Below are positions 16,090 through 25,066 of a stretch of 64,000 nt of DNA, in pieces. A program made the translations under genes and the position numbers. Numbering within the stretch: the stretch's first letter is position 1; each line of letters opens with the position of its first letter. The notes beneath the pieces are model-generated. The model saw only the letters and a program-made list of their open reading frames with translations, was not told the origin of the DNA and ran no database searches. Source of the DNA: CAZADH01 sp964483805 (lineage in GTDB: Bacteria > Muiribacteriota > Ozemobacteria > Ozemobacterales > Ozemobacteraceae); NCBI GenBank assembly GCA_964483805.1, contig CAZADH010000003.1, positions 24,665 to 88,664 of the forward strand, read 5' to 3'.

Positions 16090-16281
16090 TCAGGTGATGC
16101 TCGACGCGGTCGTCGACAGTTTCTGCGTGATCCCGATGAACAGGGGGTGGCGATCGGGGTCGGTCTCGCGATATACAACCACGGCCAGAATGATGCCCAC
16201 GACCACGAGCACCAGGATCCGCAGGTTTTGGTGGTCGTTGCCGGCCGGTCGGTTACCGCCGCCCGCGCCTGAATCGGTCAT
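16090..16281 (-). CDS. Small single-span membrane protein
   Basis: The 63-residue protein starts at the ATG at 16281, which has AAGGAG seven bases upstream; a second ATG at 16287 is too close to that site. It has a hydrophilic Gly/Asn-rich N-terminus, one transmembrane helix (ILVLVVVGIILAVVVY) and a short C-terminal tail. No family is recognised. It lies downstream of ahcY on the same strand. Confidence 0.6.
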   Translation of the reverse strand: MTDSGAGGGNRPAGNDHQNLRILVLVVVGIILAVVVYRETDPDRHPLFIGITQKLSTTASSIT

Positions 16282-16310
16282 CGACATTCTCCTTGCACCT
16301 GGGCACAACA

Positions 16311-16352
16311 AGTGCGGGCACCGTCGGCCTTACGACCCACGATGCCCGCACT
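16311..16352 (-). terminator. Hairpin downstream of ahcY
   Basis: AGTGCGGGCA (16311-16320) pairs perfectly with TGCCCGCACT (16343-16352); the 22-nt loop has an inner 4-bp stem. It lies about 30 nt past the ahcY stop on the minus strand, with only a weak T-rich tail. It could end the sahR-ahcY transcript. Confidence 0.5.
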
Positions 16353-16382
16353 AACTTACAACGTATTGCTACGTCGGTACAC

Positions 16383-17837
16383 TCAGTAGCGGTAATTCTC
16401 GGGCTTGTAGGGGCCCTCGACCGGGATACCGATGTATTTGGCCTGCTCCTTGGTGAGCTTGGTCAGCTTGACGCCGATCTTCTCGAGGTGCAGACGGGCC
16501 ACTTCTTCGTCGAGTTTCTTCGACAGGGTGGTGACGCCGATCTTGTGTTTGTTCGTCCAGAGGTCGAGCTGGGCGAGCGTCTGATTGGTGAACGAGGTGC
16601 TCATCACAAAGCTGGGGTGACCGTTGGCGCAACCCAGGTTGACGAGGCGGCCTTCGGCCAGCAAGTAGATGCTCGGACCACCCTTGGGGAAGGTGTAACG
16701 GTCGACCTGGGGCTTGATCTCTTCGTGCTTGATGCCGGCCCACTTGGTCAGCGCCGACACCTGGATCTCGCTGTCGAAGTGACCGATATTGCACACGATC
16801 GCCTGGTCTTTCATCTTCGACATGTGCTGGGCGGTGATGATATCTACGTTGCCGGTGCAGGTAACGTAGATGTCGCCGACGCCGAGGGTCTCTTCGATGG
16901 TCTGGACCGGGAAACCGGCCATGGCCGCCTGCAGGGCGCAGATCGGGTCGATCTCGGTGACGATGACCTGGGCGCCGAAGCCGCGCATGCTCTGGGCGCA
17001 GCCCTTGCCGACATCGCCGTAGCCGCACACCACCACTTTCTTGCCGGCCACCATGATGTCGGTGGCGCGTTTCAGGCCGTCGGCCAGGGACTCGCGGCAG
17101 CCGTAGAGGTTGTCGAACTTGGATTTGGTGACCGAGTCGTTGACGTTGATGGCGGGGAAGAGCAGCTTGCCCTCGTCGCGCATCTGGTAGAGGCGATGCA
17201 CGCCGGTGGTGGTCTCTTCGCTGACGCCCTTGATCTGGGGAACCATCTCATGCCAGAGGTCGGGAGTCTGCTTGAGGGTCTCTTTGAGGCTGTTGAGCAG
17301 TTCCTGCTCGTCTTCGCTGCCGGCTTTGCGGTTGAGGAACTTGGCATCTTTTTCGGCCTGGTAGCCGAGGTGGATCATCATGGTCGCGTCGCCACCGTCG
17401 TCGACGATCAGGGTCGGGCCGGTGCCGTCGGGCCAGATCAAGGTCTCGCGCACGCACCACCAGTACTCGGCGAGGGTCTCGCCCTTCCAGGCGAAAACGG
17501 GGACACCGGCCTTGGCGATGGCGGCCGCGGCGTGGTCTTGCGTCGAGAAGATGTTGCAACTGCACCAACGCACGTCGGCGCCGAGCTCGACCAGCGTCTC
17601 GATCAGGACGGCGGTCTGGATGGTCATGTGCAGCGAACCGGCGACCTTGGCACCCTTGAGGGGCTTGATCTTGCCGTATTTCTCGCGCAGCGCCATCAAA
17701 CCGGGCATCTCGTGCTCGGCGACGGTGATCTCTTTGCGGCCCCAAGCGGCCAACTCGATGTCTTTCACTTTGTAGGCGGGGCGTTGCGTGGTGGTCTTCT
17801 TGCTGTTCATGCGTTCTCGTTCCATTTGGGTACCCAT
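16383..17837 (-). CDS. ahcY: Adenosylhomocysteinase (SAH hydrolase)
   Basis: AhcY splits S-adenosylhomocysteine to adenosine and homocysteine with bound NAD, keeping methylation running. The start at 17837 is supported by AGGAGG a few bases upstream; the protein has 484 residues. Motifs: SLHMTIQTAVLIETL (substrate site), CNIFSTQDHAAAAI, DDGGDATMMIH, INVNDSVTKSKFDN, the NAD fold GYGDVGKGCAQSMRG, TCTGNVDII, NIGHFDSEI, and the C-terminal tail ending KPENYRY (family KPxxYRY). It is the long bacterial/plant form with the insert around residues 160-200. Its first 31 nt overlap the 3' end of the SahR-like gene, so the pair is translationally linked. Confidence 0.97.
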   Translation of the reverse strand: MGTQMERERMNSKKTTTQRPAYKVKDIELAAWGRKEITVAEHEMPGLMALREKYGKIKPLKGAKVAGSLHMTIQTAVLIETLVELGADVRWCSCNIFSTQDHAAAAIAKAGVPVFAWKGETLAEYWWCVRETLIWPDGTGPTLIVDDGGDATMMIHLGYQAEKDAKFLNRKAGSEDEQELLNSLKETLKQTPDLWHEMVPQIKGVSEETTTGVHRLYQMRDEGKLLFPAINVNDSVTKSKFDNLYGCRESLADGLKRATDIMVAGKKVVVCGYGDVGKGCAQSMRGFGAQVIVTEIDPICALQAAMAGFPVQTIEETLGVGDIYVTCTGNVDIITAQHMSKMKDQAIVCNIGHFDSEIQVSALTKWAGIKHEEIKPQVDRYTFPKGGPSIYLLAEGRLVNLGCANGHPSFVMSTSFTNQTLAQLDLWTNKHKIGVTTLSKKLDEEVARLHLEKIGVKLTKLTKEQAKYIGIPVEGPYKPENYRY

Positions 17838-18817
17838 GGGTCCTCCTGTTTGGATTTGGGACGGCCTGCGGCATGTTTGACCGTGGCCAGGAATACGGGA
17901 ATTTTGGTCGCACCGGAGACAACCTGCCAGTCGTCGAGCGCGAGCCCGACTTCGCGGCAGGACTGGGTCAGACCGGCGCGCGGAAAACCGCACACGCGGT
18001 CGTGGCATTTCTTGGCCAGGGCGCTGTCGTGGTGCTGATCGAAGTCGAGAATGATCATGCGACCCCCGCGCCGAAGCACGCGAGCGACTTCGGCCAGGAC
18101 GGGCCGGACATCATCGAGGTGATGAAGAACCATCGAGGCGACGACCAGGTCGGCGCTGTGGTCGGGCAGGGGAAGGTGTTCGAGATCACCGAGTCGAAAC
18201 TGGATATCGGCACGGCCGCCCTTGTCGGCTCTTTTGCGGGCGGCTTTGATCATGGCCTCGGCCCGATCGATGCCGATGTAATGGCGCCCCTGGGGCAACC
18301 CACACAGCAGTCGGCCGTCTCCGGAGCCAAGATCGACAATCGTCTCAGCCTCGCCAAGCATACGTTGTATGACAGTTACCTCGTCGAGCTTGCCCAGGTA
18401 ACGATCGCGGACCTGATACCAACGGGGGCCGATCTCTTCACGTTCGGTGGCGAGTCGGCGTTCGCGTTCTTCGAGGCAGGTGCGGGCCCGCCCGAGATCG
18501 TGGGGAAAGAATGCGGGATCGGGTGCCGAGGCGGCCAGGACATCGAGGAGGCCGGGGTGTTCGGGAGACGTGGCAACCGGGCCGGGAAGAAGCGAGTAGG
18601 CGACGCGCACGCCCTTGCGGGTAGGCGTAATGAAAGCACAGTCGGTGAGAACGCGCAGATGGCGGGAGGTTCTGGGTTGCGAGACCCGAAGGACCTGGGC
18701 CAGTTCGTTGACCTCGAAGGGTCCGAACAACTGCAACACTCGGATGATGCGCAGGCGGGTTTCGTCGCCGAGCGCTTTGCAGCCGGCAAGAAAGTGGCGG
18801 ATGCTCAGGCGGTGCAT
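17807..18817 (-). CDS. SahR-like ArsR-family regulator fused to a SAM methyltransferase domain
   Basis: The 336-residue protein has an ArsR winged helix at residues 8-90 (ALGDETRLRIIRVLQ, then VLRVSQPRTSRHLRVLTD as the recognition region). A Rossmann methyltransferase domain follows at about 130-315 (IVDLGSGDGRLLCGL motif I, IGIDRAEAMI, SMVLHHLDDVRPVLAEVARV). Its 3' end overlaps ahcY. ArsR-methyltransferase fusions beside ahcY are the hallmark of SahR, known in Proteobacteria to sense S-adenosylhomocysteine through the methyltransferase-like domain and repress SAH-recycling genes. Two copies of a long AT-rich palindrome lie in its upstream region and are the likely operators. The ATG at 18817 has no good ribosome binding site, so the exact start is uncertain. 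Confidence 0.88.
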   Translation of the reverse strand: MHRLSIRHFLAGCKALGDETRLRIIRVLQLFGPFEVNELAQVLRVSQPRTSRHLRVLTDCAFITPTRKGVRVAYSLLPGPVATSPEHPGLLDVLAASAPDPAFFPHDLGRARTCLEERERRLATEREEIGPRWYQVRDRYLGKLDEVTVIQRMLGEAETIVDLGSGDGRLLCGLPQGRHYIGIDRAEAMIKAARKRADKGGRADIQFRLGDLEHLPLPDHSADLVVASMVLHHLDDVRPVLAEVARVLRRGGRMIILDFDQHHDSALAKKCHDRVCGFPRAGLTQSCREVGLALDDWQVVSGATKIPVFLATVKHAAGRPKSKQEDPWVPKWNENA

Positions 18818-18859
18818 GGGTTGGCGGCGGTGCGCGGCGCGGTCATCGAGATATCATTC

Positions 18860-18883
18860 ATAAACATATGCAGATATACTTAT
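18860..18883. promoter_or_regulatory. Proximal palindromic operator of sahR-ahcY
   Basis: A 24-bp dyad of the form ATAA-N2-ATAT-GCAG-ATAT-N2-TTAT: both half sites match perfectly and the 4-bp centre is GCAG. It sits 43 bp upstream of the sahR start in an AT-rich island within GC-rich DNA. It is the natural candidate for autoregulation by the SahR-like protein. Confidence 0.7.
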
Positions 18884-19041
18884 AGACGAACAGAGACAAC
18901 TCGTCAAGTCCTTTGTGTACTGGACCGACGGTTCAGACTCAACTGTCTCCGCGGAACCGCACCGAAAACCATGATAACAGGCGGACACACAGCACGGCAC
19001 CCGGATGCCTGACCGAGATCAACGATGGTAATAATAAGTAT

Positions 19042-19065
19042 ATAAATATATCTGCATATACATAT
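19042..19065. promoter_or_regulatory. Distal palindromic operator of sahR-ahcY
   Basis: The same 24-bp architecture in inverted orientation, with centre CTGC (reverse complement of GCAG) and a single mismatch in the outer half site. The 19-bp core agrees with the proximal copy at 18 positions. Centre-to-centre distance is 182 bp, which would allow looping. It lies just past the stop of the phosphatase gene at 19101. Confidence 0.65.
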
Positions 19066-19100
19066 ATATTTATCGGCACCCACCTTCGCGGTCGCTGCGC

Positions 19101-22025
19101 TCAAACCCGCCGCGACACCGCCGTCACGCCCGCAGTGTCCGGACTACCCGCCCCGTCCCAGTGCCACGCCATCACCGTCACGTCGTCGTCGAACGCCCCA
19201 GGCCCCACCAGGCCGCGATGCCAGCGCCCCACATTCTCCACCGTCTCCCGCGGCGTCGCTCCGATCAACGATTGCACCTGCGCCGTCAATCGATCGTAGC
19301 CCACCTGCCGATCGGTCCCCGCCAACCGCGACTCGACCAGGCCGTCGGTGTGGAACAGCAGGACGTCGCCCGGTTCGATCGCGATCTTCACCGTGCGCGG
19401 TTGCACCATGCGCATCGCCCCAATCGGAAAACCGATCGCCTCGAGCATCTCCACCTGGCTGCCCCGCACCAGAACCGGACAATTGTGACCCGCATTCGCC
19501 AAGGTCACCGTCCGCGTCGCCAGATCGATCTCGGCCAGCAACAGCGTCATGAAGTACCGTTTCTGCAATACGTTATACATTGATCGATAGAGCACTGCCA
19601 GCATCGCGCCCGGCGCCCGCAGGTCGGCCAGCAATGTCATCATTGCCTTCGCCATGGCCACGACCAGCGCCGGACCGGTGCCGTGCCCGGTGACATCGCC
19701 GATCGACACGAGCATGCTGTGCGGCCCCGTCGCCCGATAGTCGAACCAGTCGCCGCCCATCCGACTCGCCGCCTCGCTGCGCCCATAAATCGCCGCCTCG
19801 CCAACCCGCAGGACCTCGTGCGGAAACAGGCTCTCCGCGACGGCCCGCCCCACCTCGAGGTCGGCCAGCCCTTCGAGCATACCGTTGAACGCACCGACCA
19901 ACCGCCCCAGTTCGTCGTCACCGCTGGCCGGCAGCCGCACCGCAAAGTGACGTCGTTCGATCGCGGCAATACCGTCGGCCAGCGCGGCAATCGGCCGCAA
20001 CAGGGTGCGACGCAACACCAGGCCGGCTGCCGACCCCGCCCCCAGCAGCATCACGGCAACCATCAGGAACACGTGATCGATGCGCCGCAGTTCTGCACGC
20101 AGTGCCGTGTCTTCATGACAGGCAAAGAAACGCGCCCCCTGCATCTGCACGCCGCAAACGCCGACCAGGACACGTCCCCCTCCGCTCGATTCCGTGCGAA
20201 AGCGGACAATCGGCAGACCCTGCCGCGACAACACCGGGCCCAGACGCCTTGTCCATCGCTCCATGCCATACGGGTCGGGAACGGGCAACCGGTCGGCATC
20301 GCGGAAACGGGCCACCATCTGCGCCACGCCGAACAACTCGTCACACTGTTCCCGCGTATCGGCAAGAAACTGCCGAGCCAATTCCGAACCTGTCCATACA
20401 ATGTAGGCCATCGCGCGGATCTCGCCGTCCCATTCGAGCGGATACATGAACAGCCGACCGGTTTCAGCGCCAATCGTCGACTCGGCAATCCGGCCAACCG
20501 CCTGTTGCAGTTGCCCGATCATGCGTTCACCGTCGAGTCCCGACGACTCCGAGGTCGCACCGATCATCTCGATGACCCGGTTCGGCCGCGCATTCGGACG
20601 GCTGCGGTTCAACCGCGCAATCATGAACGGCGCCACCACCTGCATCATCGCCAGCGACTGGCTCGAGCGACCGTCATTGGCGAGACTGCGGCCGCCGGCA
20701 TCAACGATACCCATGATCATCTTCCCGCGCCGATGCCGCTCGAGCACGGCCATGACCTCCGACACCACGACATTCTGACTCCCGGAAATGCCACGGCCAA
20801 GATGCATCCGCAGTGAGTTTTCCACGGCACTGACCCAGGATGAGTAACGTGAATCGTAGGCATACAGTCGACACTCGAGTTGTGACACCACCCCATGGCG
20901 CAACAACCGTTCCCGCTCCTCGATGAGACCGTTGGTCGCAATGGCCAACAAGCCAAGAGGGATGCCCACAGCAAACGCGAACAGCGCCGGCAGTTGCCAA
21001 CGCAGAGAGATTCCGCCTGCCGACGAGCCGAAACTGAGGGTCCAGGACACAACAATGCCGAGCAGAAACAAAACGACGGCCAGAACACACGCGCCTTCCC
21101 AGTGAAGGCCCCGCACCGCGCTGCCGCGATCGGTCGCGGTGAGCACCAAGCGGTATCGTGCGCTGAGCACCTTCTGGACCCACGCGCGCGAGCCCACCCG
21201 CATCACCTCACCGGACGTCTGGCCGAGTCGGGCCAGGGCCATGTCGAGCTCCTGCGACGACACACCGAAACGCGGGGCCTGAACGCCTGATGACCCACGC
21301 ATGTCGACAATGCCGGCACCCAGCAGCCGGTCCTGACGCCGCATCGACGACAGTATGACGGCCATGCCGAGATGGTGTGCCTTGGGGCTCTGGGAAACGA
21401 ACTCCGCCACCATGCCGTGCGGCCCGGGTTCCTGCATCATGAACCACCGTCGATGCATATGGGTCGAGGCATCGGTGCGATAATTGAAATGGATCGGCGA
21501 GTTATTGCGCGAAAACAGCGGGCCGATCCAGGTGCGGTGGAACGCCGCCGACCGCGACCACAATTGTTGCGTCGCGTCGGTCATCGCGGCCTTCTCGCAC
21601 GCCTCCCGAAAGAACGGACGGGCATAGGACGACCTGAGCCGAACATCCGACAGGCTGGCCACGATATCGCCGCGGCCGTCGAAAACCAGAAACTCGAGGA
21701 CCCCCGGGAATGCCCGACGCAGCACCTGCTGCGCACGGCGAAGCCGGAGCTGCCCCGCCAAACCCGGACCGGGCGAGCGCAGCAGTTTGGGCGCCCATGA
21801 TTGAAGCATGTACCAGTCGAGGTTCGTATCGACGAAGCCAAATCGGTCTTCGAGGCGGTCGCATACCCGATCGAGGGCAAGCCGCTCCTGGCGCGCCAAC
21901 CGTTGCGCATACAGCACCAGGAGCAGGGCGAGCGGCAAACCGACGGCAATGGTTGTCACCACCGCCCAGCGCAATCGCGGAAATACATCGCAGGACGAAC
22001 CCTGGCCGCCGCGTTCGGTCAGCAT
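19101..22025 (-). CDS. Membrane SpoIIE/RsbU-type phosphatase with two extracytoplasmic sensor regions
   Basis: The 974-residue protein has TM1 at about 20-42, an extracytoplasmic region to ~310, a hairpin of TM2 (~312-335) and TM3 (~347-370), a second extracytoplasmic region to ~650, TM4 (~655-677), a HAMP domain (~678-728, LLRPIAALADGIAAIERRHF) and a PP2C-type phosphatase (~742-955). Phosphatase motifs: MGGDWFDY, IGDVTGHG, ANAGHNCP, TDGLVES and FDDDVTVM, all metal ligands present. Such proteins dephosphorylate anti-anti-sigma factors in partner-switching pathways; no anti-sigma or STAS gene is nearby. Its ATG overlaps the stop of the upstream paralogue by 7 nt. Confidence 0.9.
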   Translation of the reverse strand: MLTERGGQGSSCDVFPRLRWAVVTTIAVGLPLALLLVLYAQRLARQERLALDRVCDRLEDRFGFVDTNLDWYMLQSWAPKLLRSPGPGLAGQLRLRRAQQVLRRAFPGVLEFLVFDGRGDIVASLSDVRLRSSYARPFFREACEKAAMTDATQQLWSRSAAFHRTWIGPLFSRNNSPIHFNYRTDASTHMHRRWFMMQEPGPHGMVAEFVSQSPKAHHLGMAVILSSMRRQDRLLGAGIVDMRGSSGVQAPRFGVSSQELDMALARLGQTSGEVMRVGSRAWVQKVLSARYRLVLTATDRGSAVRGLHWEGACVLAVVLFLLGIVVSWTLSFGSSAGGISLRWQLPALFAFAVGIPLGLLAIATNGLIEERERLLRHGVVSQLECRLYAYDSRYSSWVSAVENSLRMHLGRGISGSQNVVVSEVMAVLERHRRGKMIMGIVDAGGRSLANDGRSSQSLAMMQVVAPFMIARLNRSRPNARPNRVIEMIGATSESSGLDGERMIGQLQQAVGRIAESTIGAETGRLFMYPLEWDGEIRAMAYIVWTGSELARQFLADTREQCDELFGVAQMVARFRDADRLPVPDPYGMERWTRRLGPVLSRQGLPIVRFRTESSGGGRVLVGVCGVQMQGARFFACHEDTALRAELRRIDHVFLMVAVMLLGAGSAAGLVLRRTLLRPIAALADGIAAIERRHFAVRLPASGDDELGRLVGAFNGMLEGLADLEVGRAVAESLFPHEVLRVGEAAIYGRSEAASRMGGDWFDYRATGPHSMLVSIGDVTGHGTGPALVVAMAKAMMTLLADLRAPGAMLAVLYRSMYNVLQKRYFMTLLLAEIDLATRTVTLANAGHNCPVLVRGSQVEMLEAIGFPIGAMRMVQPRTVKIAIEPGDVLLFHTDGLVESRLAGTDRQVGYDRLTAQVQSLIGATPRETVENVGRWHRGLVGPGAFDDDVTVMAWHWDGAGSPDTAGVTAVSRRV

Positions 22026-24976
22026 GGCTTCACCTGACCGTCTGTGACCGGCTGCAATACAATGAGTGACAGGTCATCATCGAAAGGACGGTCGCCCGAC
22101 AGCACGGCATGCCGCGCCCGGATCGCCGCTTCCGTGGCCCCTGGTCCGGCACGTCGCAAGGCCGGCAATTCACGGCCCCACCGCTCGTAATCGAGCGCGA
22201 TTCCGTCGCTATCGAGCGTTTCAACGAGACAGTCGGAGTAGAAGACCAGGTATTCGTCTGGGGCCAGGTCGGCGCGAACCCTCTGAAACACAGGGCGCGA
22301 ACCGGCCCCCAACGGGCGACTGGGAACACCCAGCAAACGAGCGCGCTTGGGCGACACGATGAACGGATGATTCTGGCCGGCCAGAAAGAGTTCAATACTT
22401 CGTATTGCCGGATCGAACGTGGCCACGAGGCAGGTCATCATCCGGCGCCCATGCATGGTTTGGCGAATGACCCGGTGCAGATCGGTGAGCACCTCGTCCG
22501 GTGACGCATCCACATGTTCCTGGCGACGGTCGGCATGGTGCGCCACCACCACCTTGGCCATTGCCGACATCAGGGCCGCGGCCACACCGTGTCCCGCCGC
22601 GTCACCAATGACAATCATGAGGCGACCGTCGGGCAGCGAGAAGTAGTCGAGAAAGTCGCCGCCAATGCGCAACGCGGAGCGACAGCGGCCACAGACCGAC
22701 CACCCCGACATCACCAGCGGTTGGTCGGGGAAGAGGCCTTCCTGAACGACCCGCGCCACTTCGAGATCCTGGGTGTCGCCGACCATGGTGTTGAACGCCC
22801 GGGCCAGCATGCCCAGTTCGTCGGCAGCCAACACGGGAATGCGCACGTCGAATCGGCGCTTCTGCATGCAACTGACCCCGTAGGCCAGGTGACCGATCGG
22901 CTCGAGCACGCGTCGGGCCAGCAAGGCCCCGGTGGTGATGGTGCAAGCCAGCACCGCCAGCGCCACCGTCTGGAAACACCATGACAGCCAGGCCAGCTCG
23001 AGCCGCACATGCCGATCGGACGACACCGCCACCAGAGAGAACTCGCGCAACTCGCGACCGCGAACTCCGGTGAGAATCAGGGTCTCGTCGAACCGTCCCA
23101 CGGCTGCCCGTGCCGCCCGGGTTTCCGAGCGGATGCGCTCGGCGAAGCGCGCGATGATGGCCCGATCACGGGACGCCCGCGGTACCGACCACCCGGGACG
23201 GGCATCGTGAATGGCATAGATGCGCCGATCGGCCTTCGCCACACCCAGCGCCGGAACCCTTCGCCAGGCATACTCCCGCTCCGTCCACTCGCGACTCCAG
23301 AACACACACAGCATCAACCAGGGCCGCTGACGCGCATCGTGAATTGGAAACATCGCGAAACCGAAGCGGATATCGCCGAATTCGGTGATCCCGACCGAGC
23401 CAACCGACAGTGCGAGTTTGGTGAAGATGCCCCCGAAATCGGCAACGAAGTTGCGGCCGGTGACCGCCATCGCGCGCCCGAGAATGCCGAGATATTCGGG
23501 CGGCGCGAGTTGCCGCAACACCAACGTCGCGGCATCGCCAACCATGCGCAACACCCCCAGGTCGACGTCGGCGCTCGACCGCCCCACCCAGCGCCAGACC
23601 GAGCGACCGCTGGTATCACGCAACTCGCAGCCGGTCCAGCGAAACCGCCTTTGCAGGCGGCCCAGCCACGTGGTCAAGCTGGCCAGGTCGTCCGTCGGTG
23701 AGTGGCGAACCGGATCGAGGTGCTCCGGCAGTTCCTGCCACTCGGCGCTCTGATCGTCTTTGAACGAGCGATCGATGCCCACCAGTTGCCGGGTTGCGTC
23801 CTCGTGCAGTTGATCGAGCAGCACCTGGCGGCGGTCTGAAAGGTAACTGAACACGACACCGGCAAGCATGATGATCGGCAGGCCGGCAGCAAAAGCGAAA
23901 GCCAACACCAGCTTGGCACGGATCGACGGCGCGACCAGAGCAATCGGGTCGAATCCGGCCTGCCGCCAGACCACGACACATCCGGCAATCAGCAATACAA
24001 TGAGAATACATATCAATGTTGCCGCCGTGTGGTCGGGGCGACCACCCGACAGGCGGATCAGCACGCTCCACCCGGGGGTCAGGGTCCGGTGCGACCAAAA
24101 CGCATCGTCACGCCATCCGTGCGGCAGCGATTGTGCATCGAGTTCGGCAGCCAGGCGCGCCACCGTGGATCCCTCGGACCCGAAACCCCGGCACATACCT
24201 GCATCAGCGGTGAAGTCGCGCCCCAGCAAAGCCACGCGACACGACGGTGAACCGGGATGTCGGGCCCGGTCCCATTGATTGATCAAATCGACCATGCGCC
24301 GGACGAACACCGGTCGCGGCGGATCGACGAACTCGAGGCACACGATCACCATGCCCCGCCGATGCGGTCCCGACACGAAGACGCAACGACGGCCGTCGGC
24401 ATGGGTGGCCGCCAGCACCAGGCGATCGTGGATGGCGCGGTTGATGGGCACGTTGGCGCCGAGATAGCCGCGCACGAACCCCCGTTGCCGTTCACCGGCC
24501 TCCGTGTCACCGGCAAGCATGGCCCGATAATCGGTGTGGAAGCGGCGCAGAACCTGACGCGCCGCCGGCATGCCGCCACACTGCCCCAGGACGTTGCCGT
24601 CACCATCGAGCACGATCCAGGTCGAGGCGACTCCGAGGACCCGGCGGATCGCCTGCATTCTCGCCCGACAGACCGCCGCCGGTTGCGCCGCGGCCAGGAT
24701 GACACGCGTCTGCCTGGCCAACCAGCGTGTCCAGATCGACTCTTCATCGACGTAATCCGCCAGACCACGCAGGAGTCTCTCGGCCCGCCGCTCCTGAGCG
24801 ACCCGCCACCGCACCTCGCTCTCGCGCGCCCGCACTCCGAGAATGAATGCCCCCAGAAGCAGCGGCACGAGGATCAGAATTACCGAGGTGAAATCGACCC
24901 ACGACTGTTGTCCAGTCCGTGGGTTTGTGCCGACCGACCCGCATCCACTGCCCGAAACGGCTACCATCGTTCGCAT
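22019..24976 (-). CDS. Membrane SpoIIE/RsbU-type phosphatase, paralogue with duplicated sensor regions
   Basis: The protein has 985 residues if started at the ATG at 24976; a second ATG at 24967 is equally possible and neither has a ribosome binding site. The layout equals that of its neighbour: TM1 (~25-47), sensor region 1, TM2/TM3 pair (~320-380, with LVLAFAFAAGLPIIMLAGVV), sensor region 2, TM4 (~669-692), HAMP (LEPIGHLAYGVSCMQKRRF) and PP2C. Phosphatase motifs are IGGDFLDYF, GDAAGHGVAAAL, LAGQNHPF, SDCLVETL and DDDLSLIVL; the metal-binding Asp residues are kept although AGH is AGQ and DGL is DCL. It is the first gene of a two-gene operon, divergent from the flavodoxin-ferredoxin gene. Confidence 0.88.
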   Translation of the reverse strand: MRTMVAVSGSGCGSVGTNPRTGQQSWVDFTSVILILVPLLLGAFILGVRARESEVRWRVAQERRAERLLRGLADYVDEESIWTRWLARQTRVILAAAQPAAVCRARMQAIRRVLGVASTWIVLDGDGNVLGQCGGMPAARQVLRRFHTDYRAMLAGDTEAGERQRGFVRGYLGANVPINRAIHDRLVLAATHADGRRCVFVSGPHRRGMVIVCLEFVDPPRPVFVRRMVDLINQWDRARHPGSPSCRVALLGRDFTADAGMCRGFGSEGSTVARLAAELDAQSLPHGWRDDAFWSHRTLTPGWSVLIRLSGGRPDHTAATLICILIVLLIAGCVVVWRQAGFDPIALVAPSIRAKLVLAFAFAAGLPIIMLAGVVFSYLSDRRQVLLDQLHEDATRQLVGIDRSFKDDQSAEWQELPEHLDPVRHSPTDDLASLTTWLGRLQRRFRWTGCELRDTSGRSVWRWVGRSSADVDLGVLRMVGDAATLVLRQLAPPEYLGILGRAMAVTGRNFVADFGGIFTKLALSVGSVGITEFGDIRFGFAMFPIHDARQRPWLMLCVFWSREWTEREYAWRRVPALGVAKADRRIYAIHDARPGWSVPRASRDRAIIARFAERIRSETRAARAAVGRFDETLILTGVRGRELREFSLVAVSSDRHVRLELAWLSWCFQTVALAVLACTITTGALLARRVLEPIGHLAYGVSCMQKRRFDVRIPVLAADELGMLARAFNTMVGDTQDLEVARVVQEGLFPDQPLVMSGWSVCGRCRSALRIGGDFLDYFSLPDGRLMIVIGDAAGHGVAAALMSAMAKVVVAHHADRRQEHVDASPDEVLTDLHRVIRQTMHGRRMMTCLVATFDPAIRSIELFLAGQNHPFIVSPKRARLLGVPSRPLGAGSRPVFQRVRADLAPDEYLVFYSDCLVETLDSDGIALDYERWGRELPALRRAGPGATEAAIRARHAVLSGDRPFDDDLSLIVLQPVTDGQVKPC

Positions 24977-25066
24977 GGTAACACGAGATGCATACACCGC
25001 CGCGGTTGGTGTAAGATTCCCGTGAACCTCTCCGCAAGCCACCGTATCCGAGAAAGGACGCCTTGC

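Noticed and set aside
16293..18038. A 581-codon open frame antisense to ahcY
   Set aside because: It is the complement of a strongly conserved AhcY sequence in GC-rich DNA, shows low-complexity Gly/Leu/Val/Asp composition and has no ribosome binding site. It is a shadow frame.
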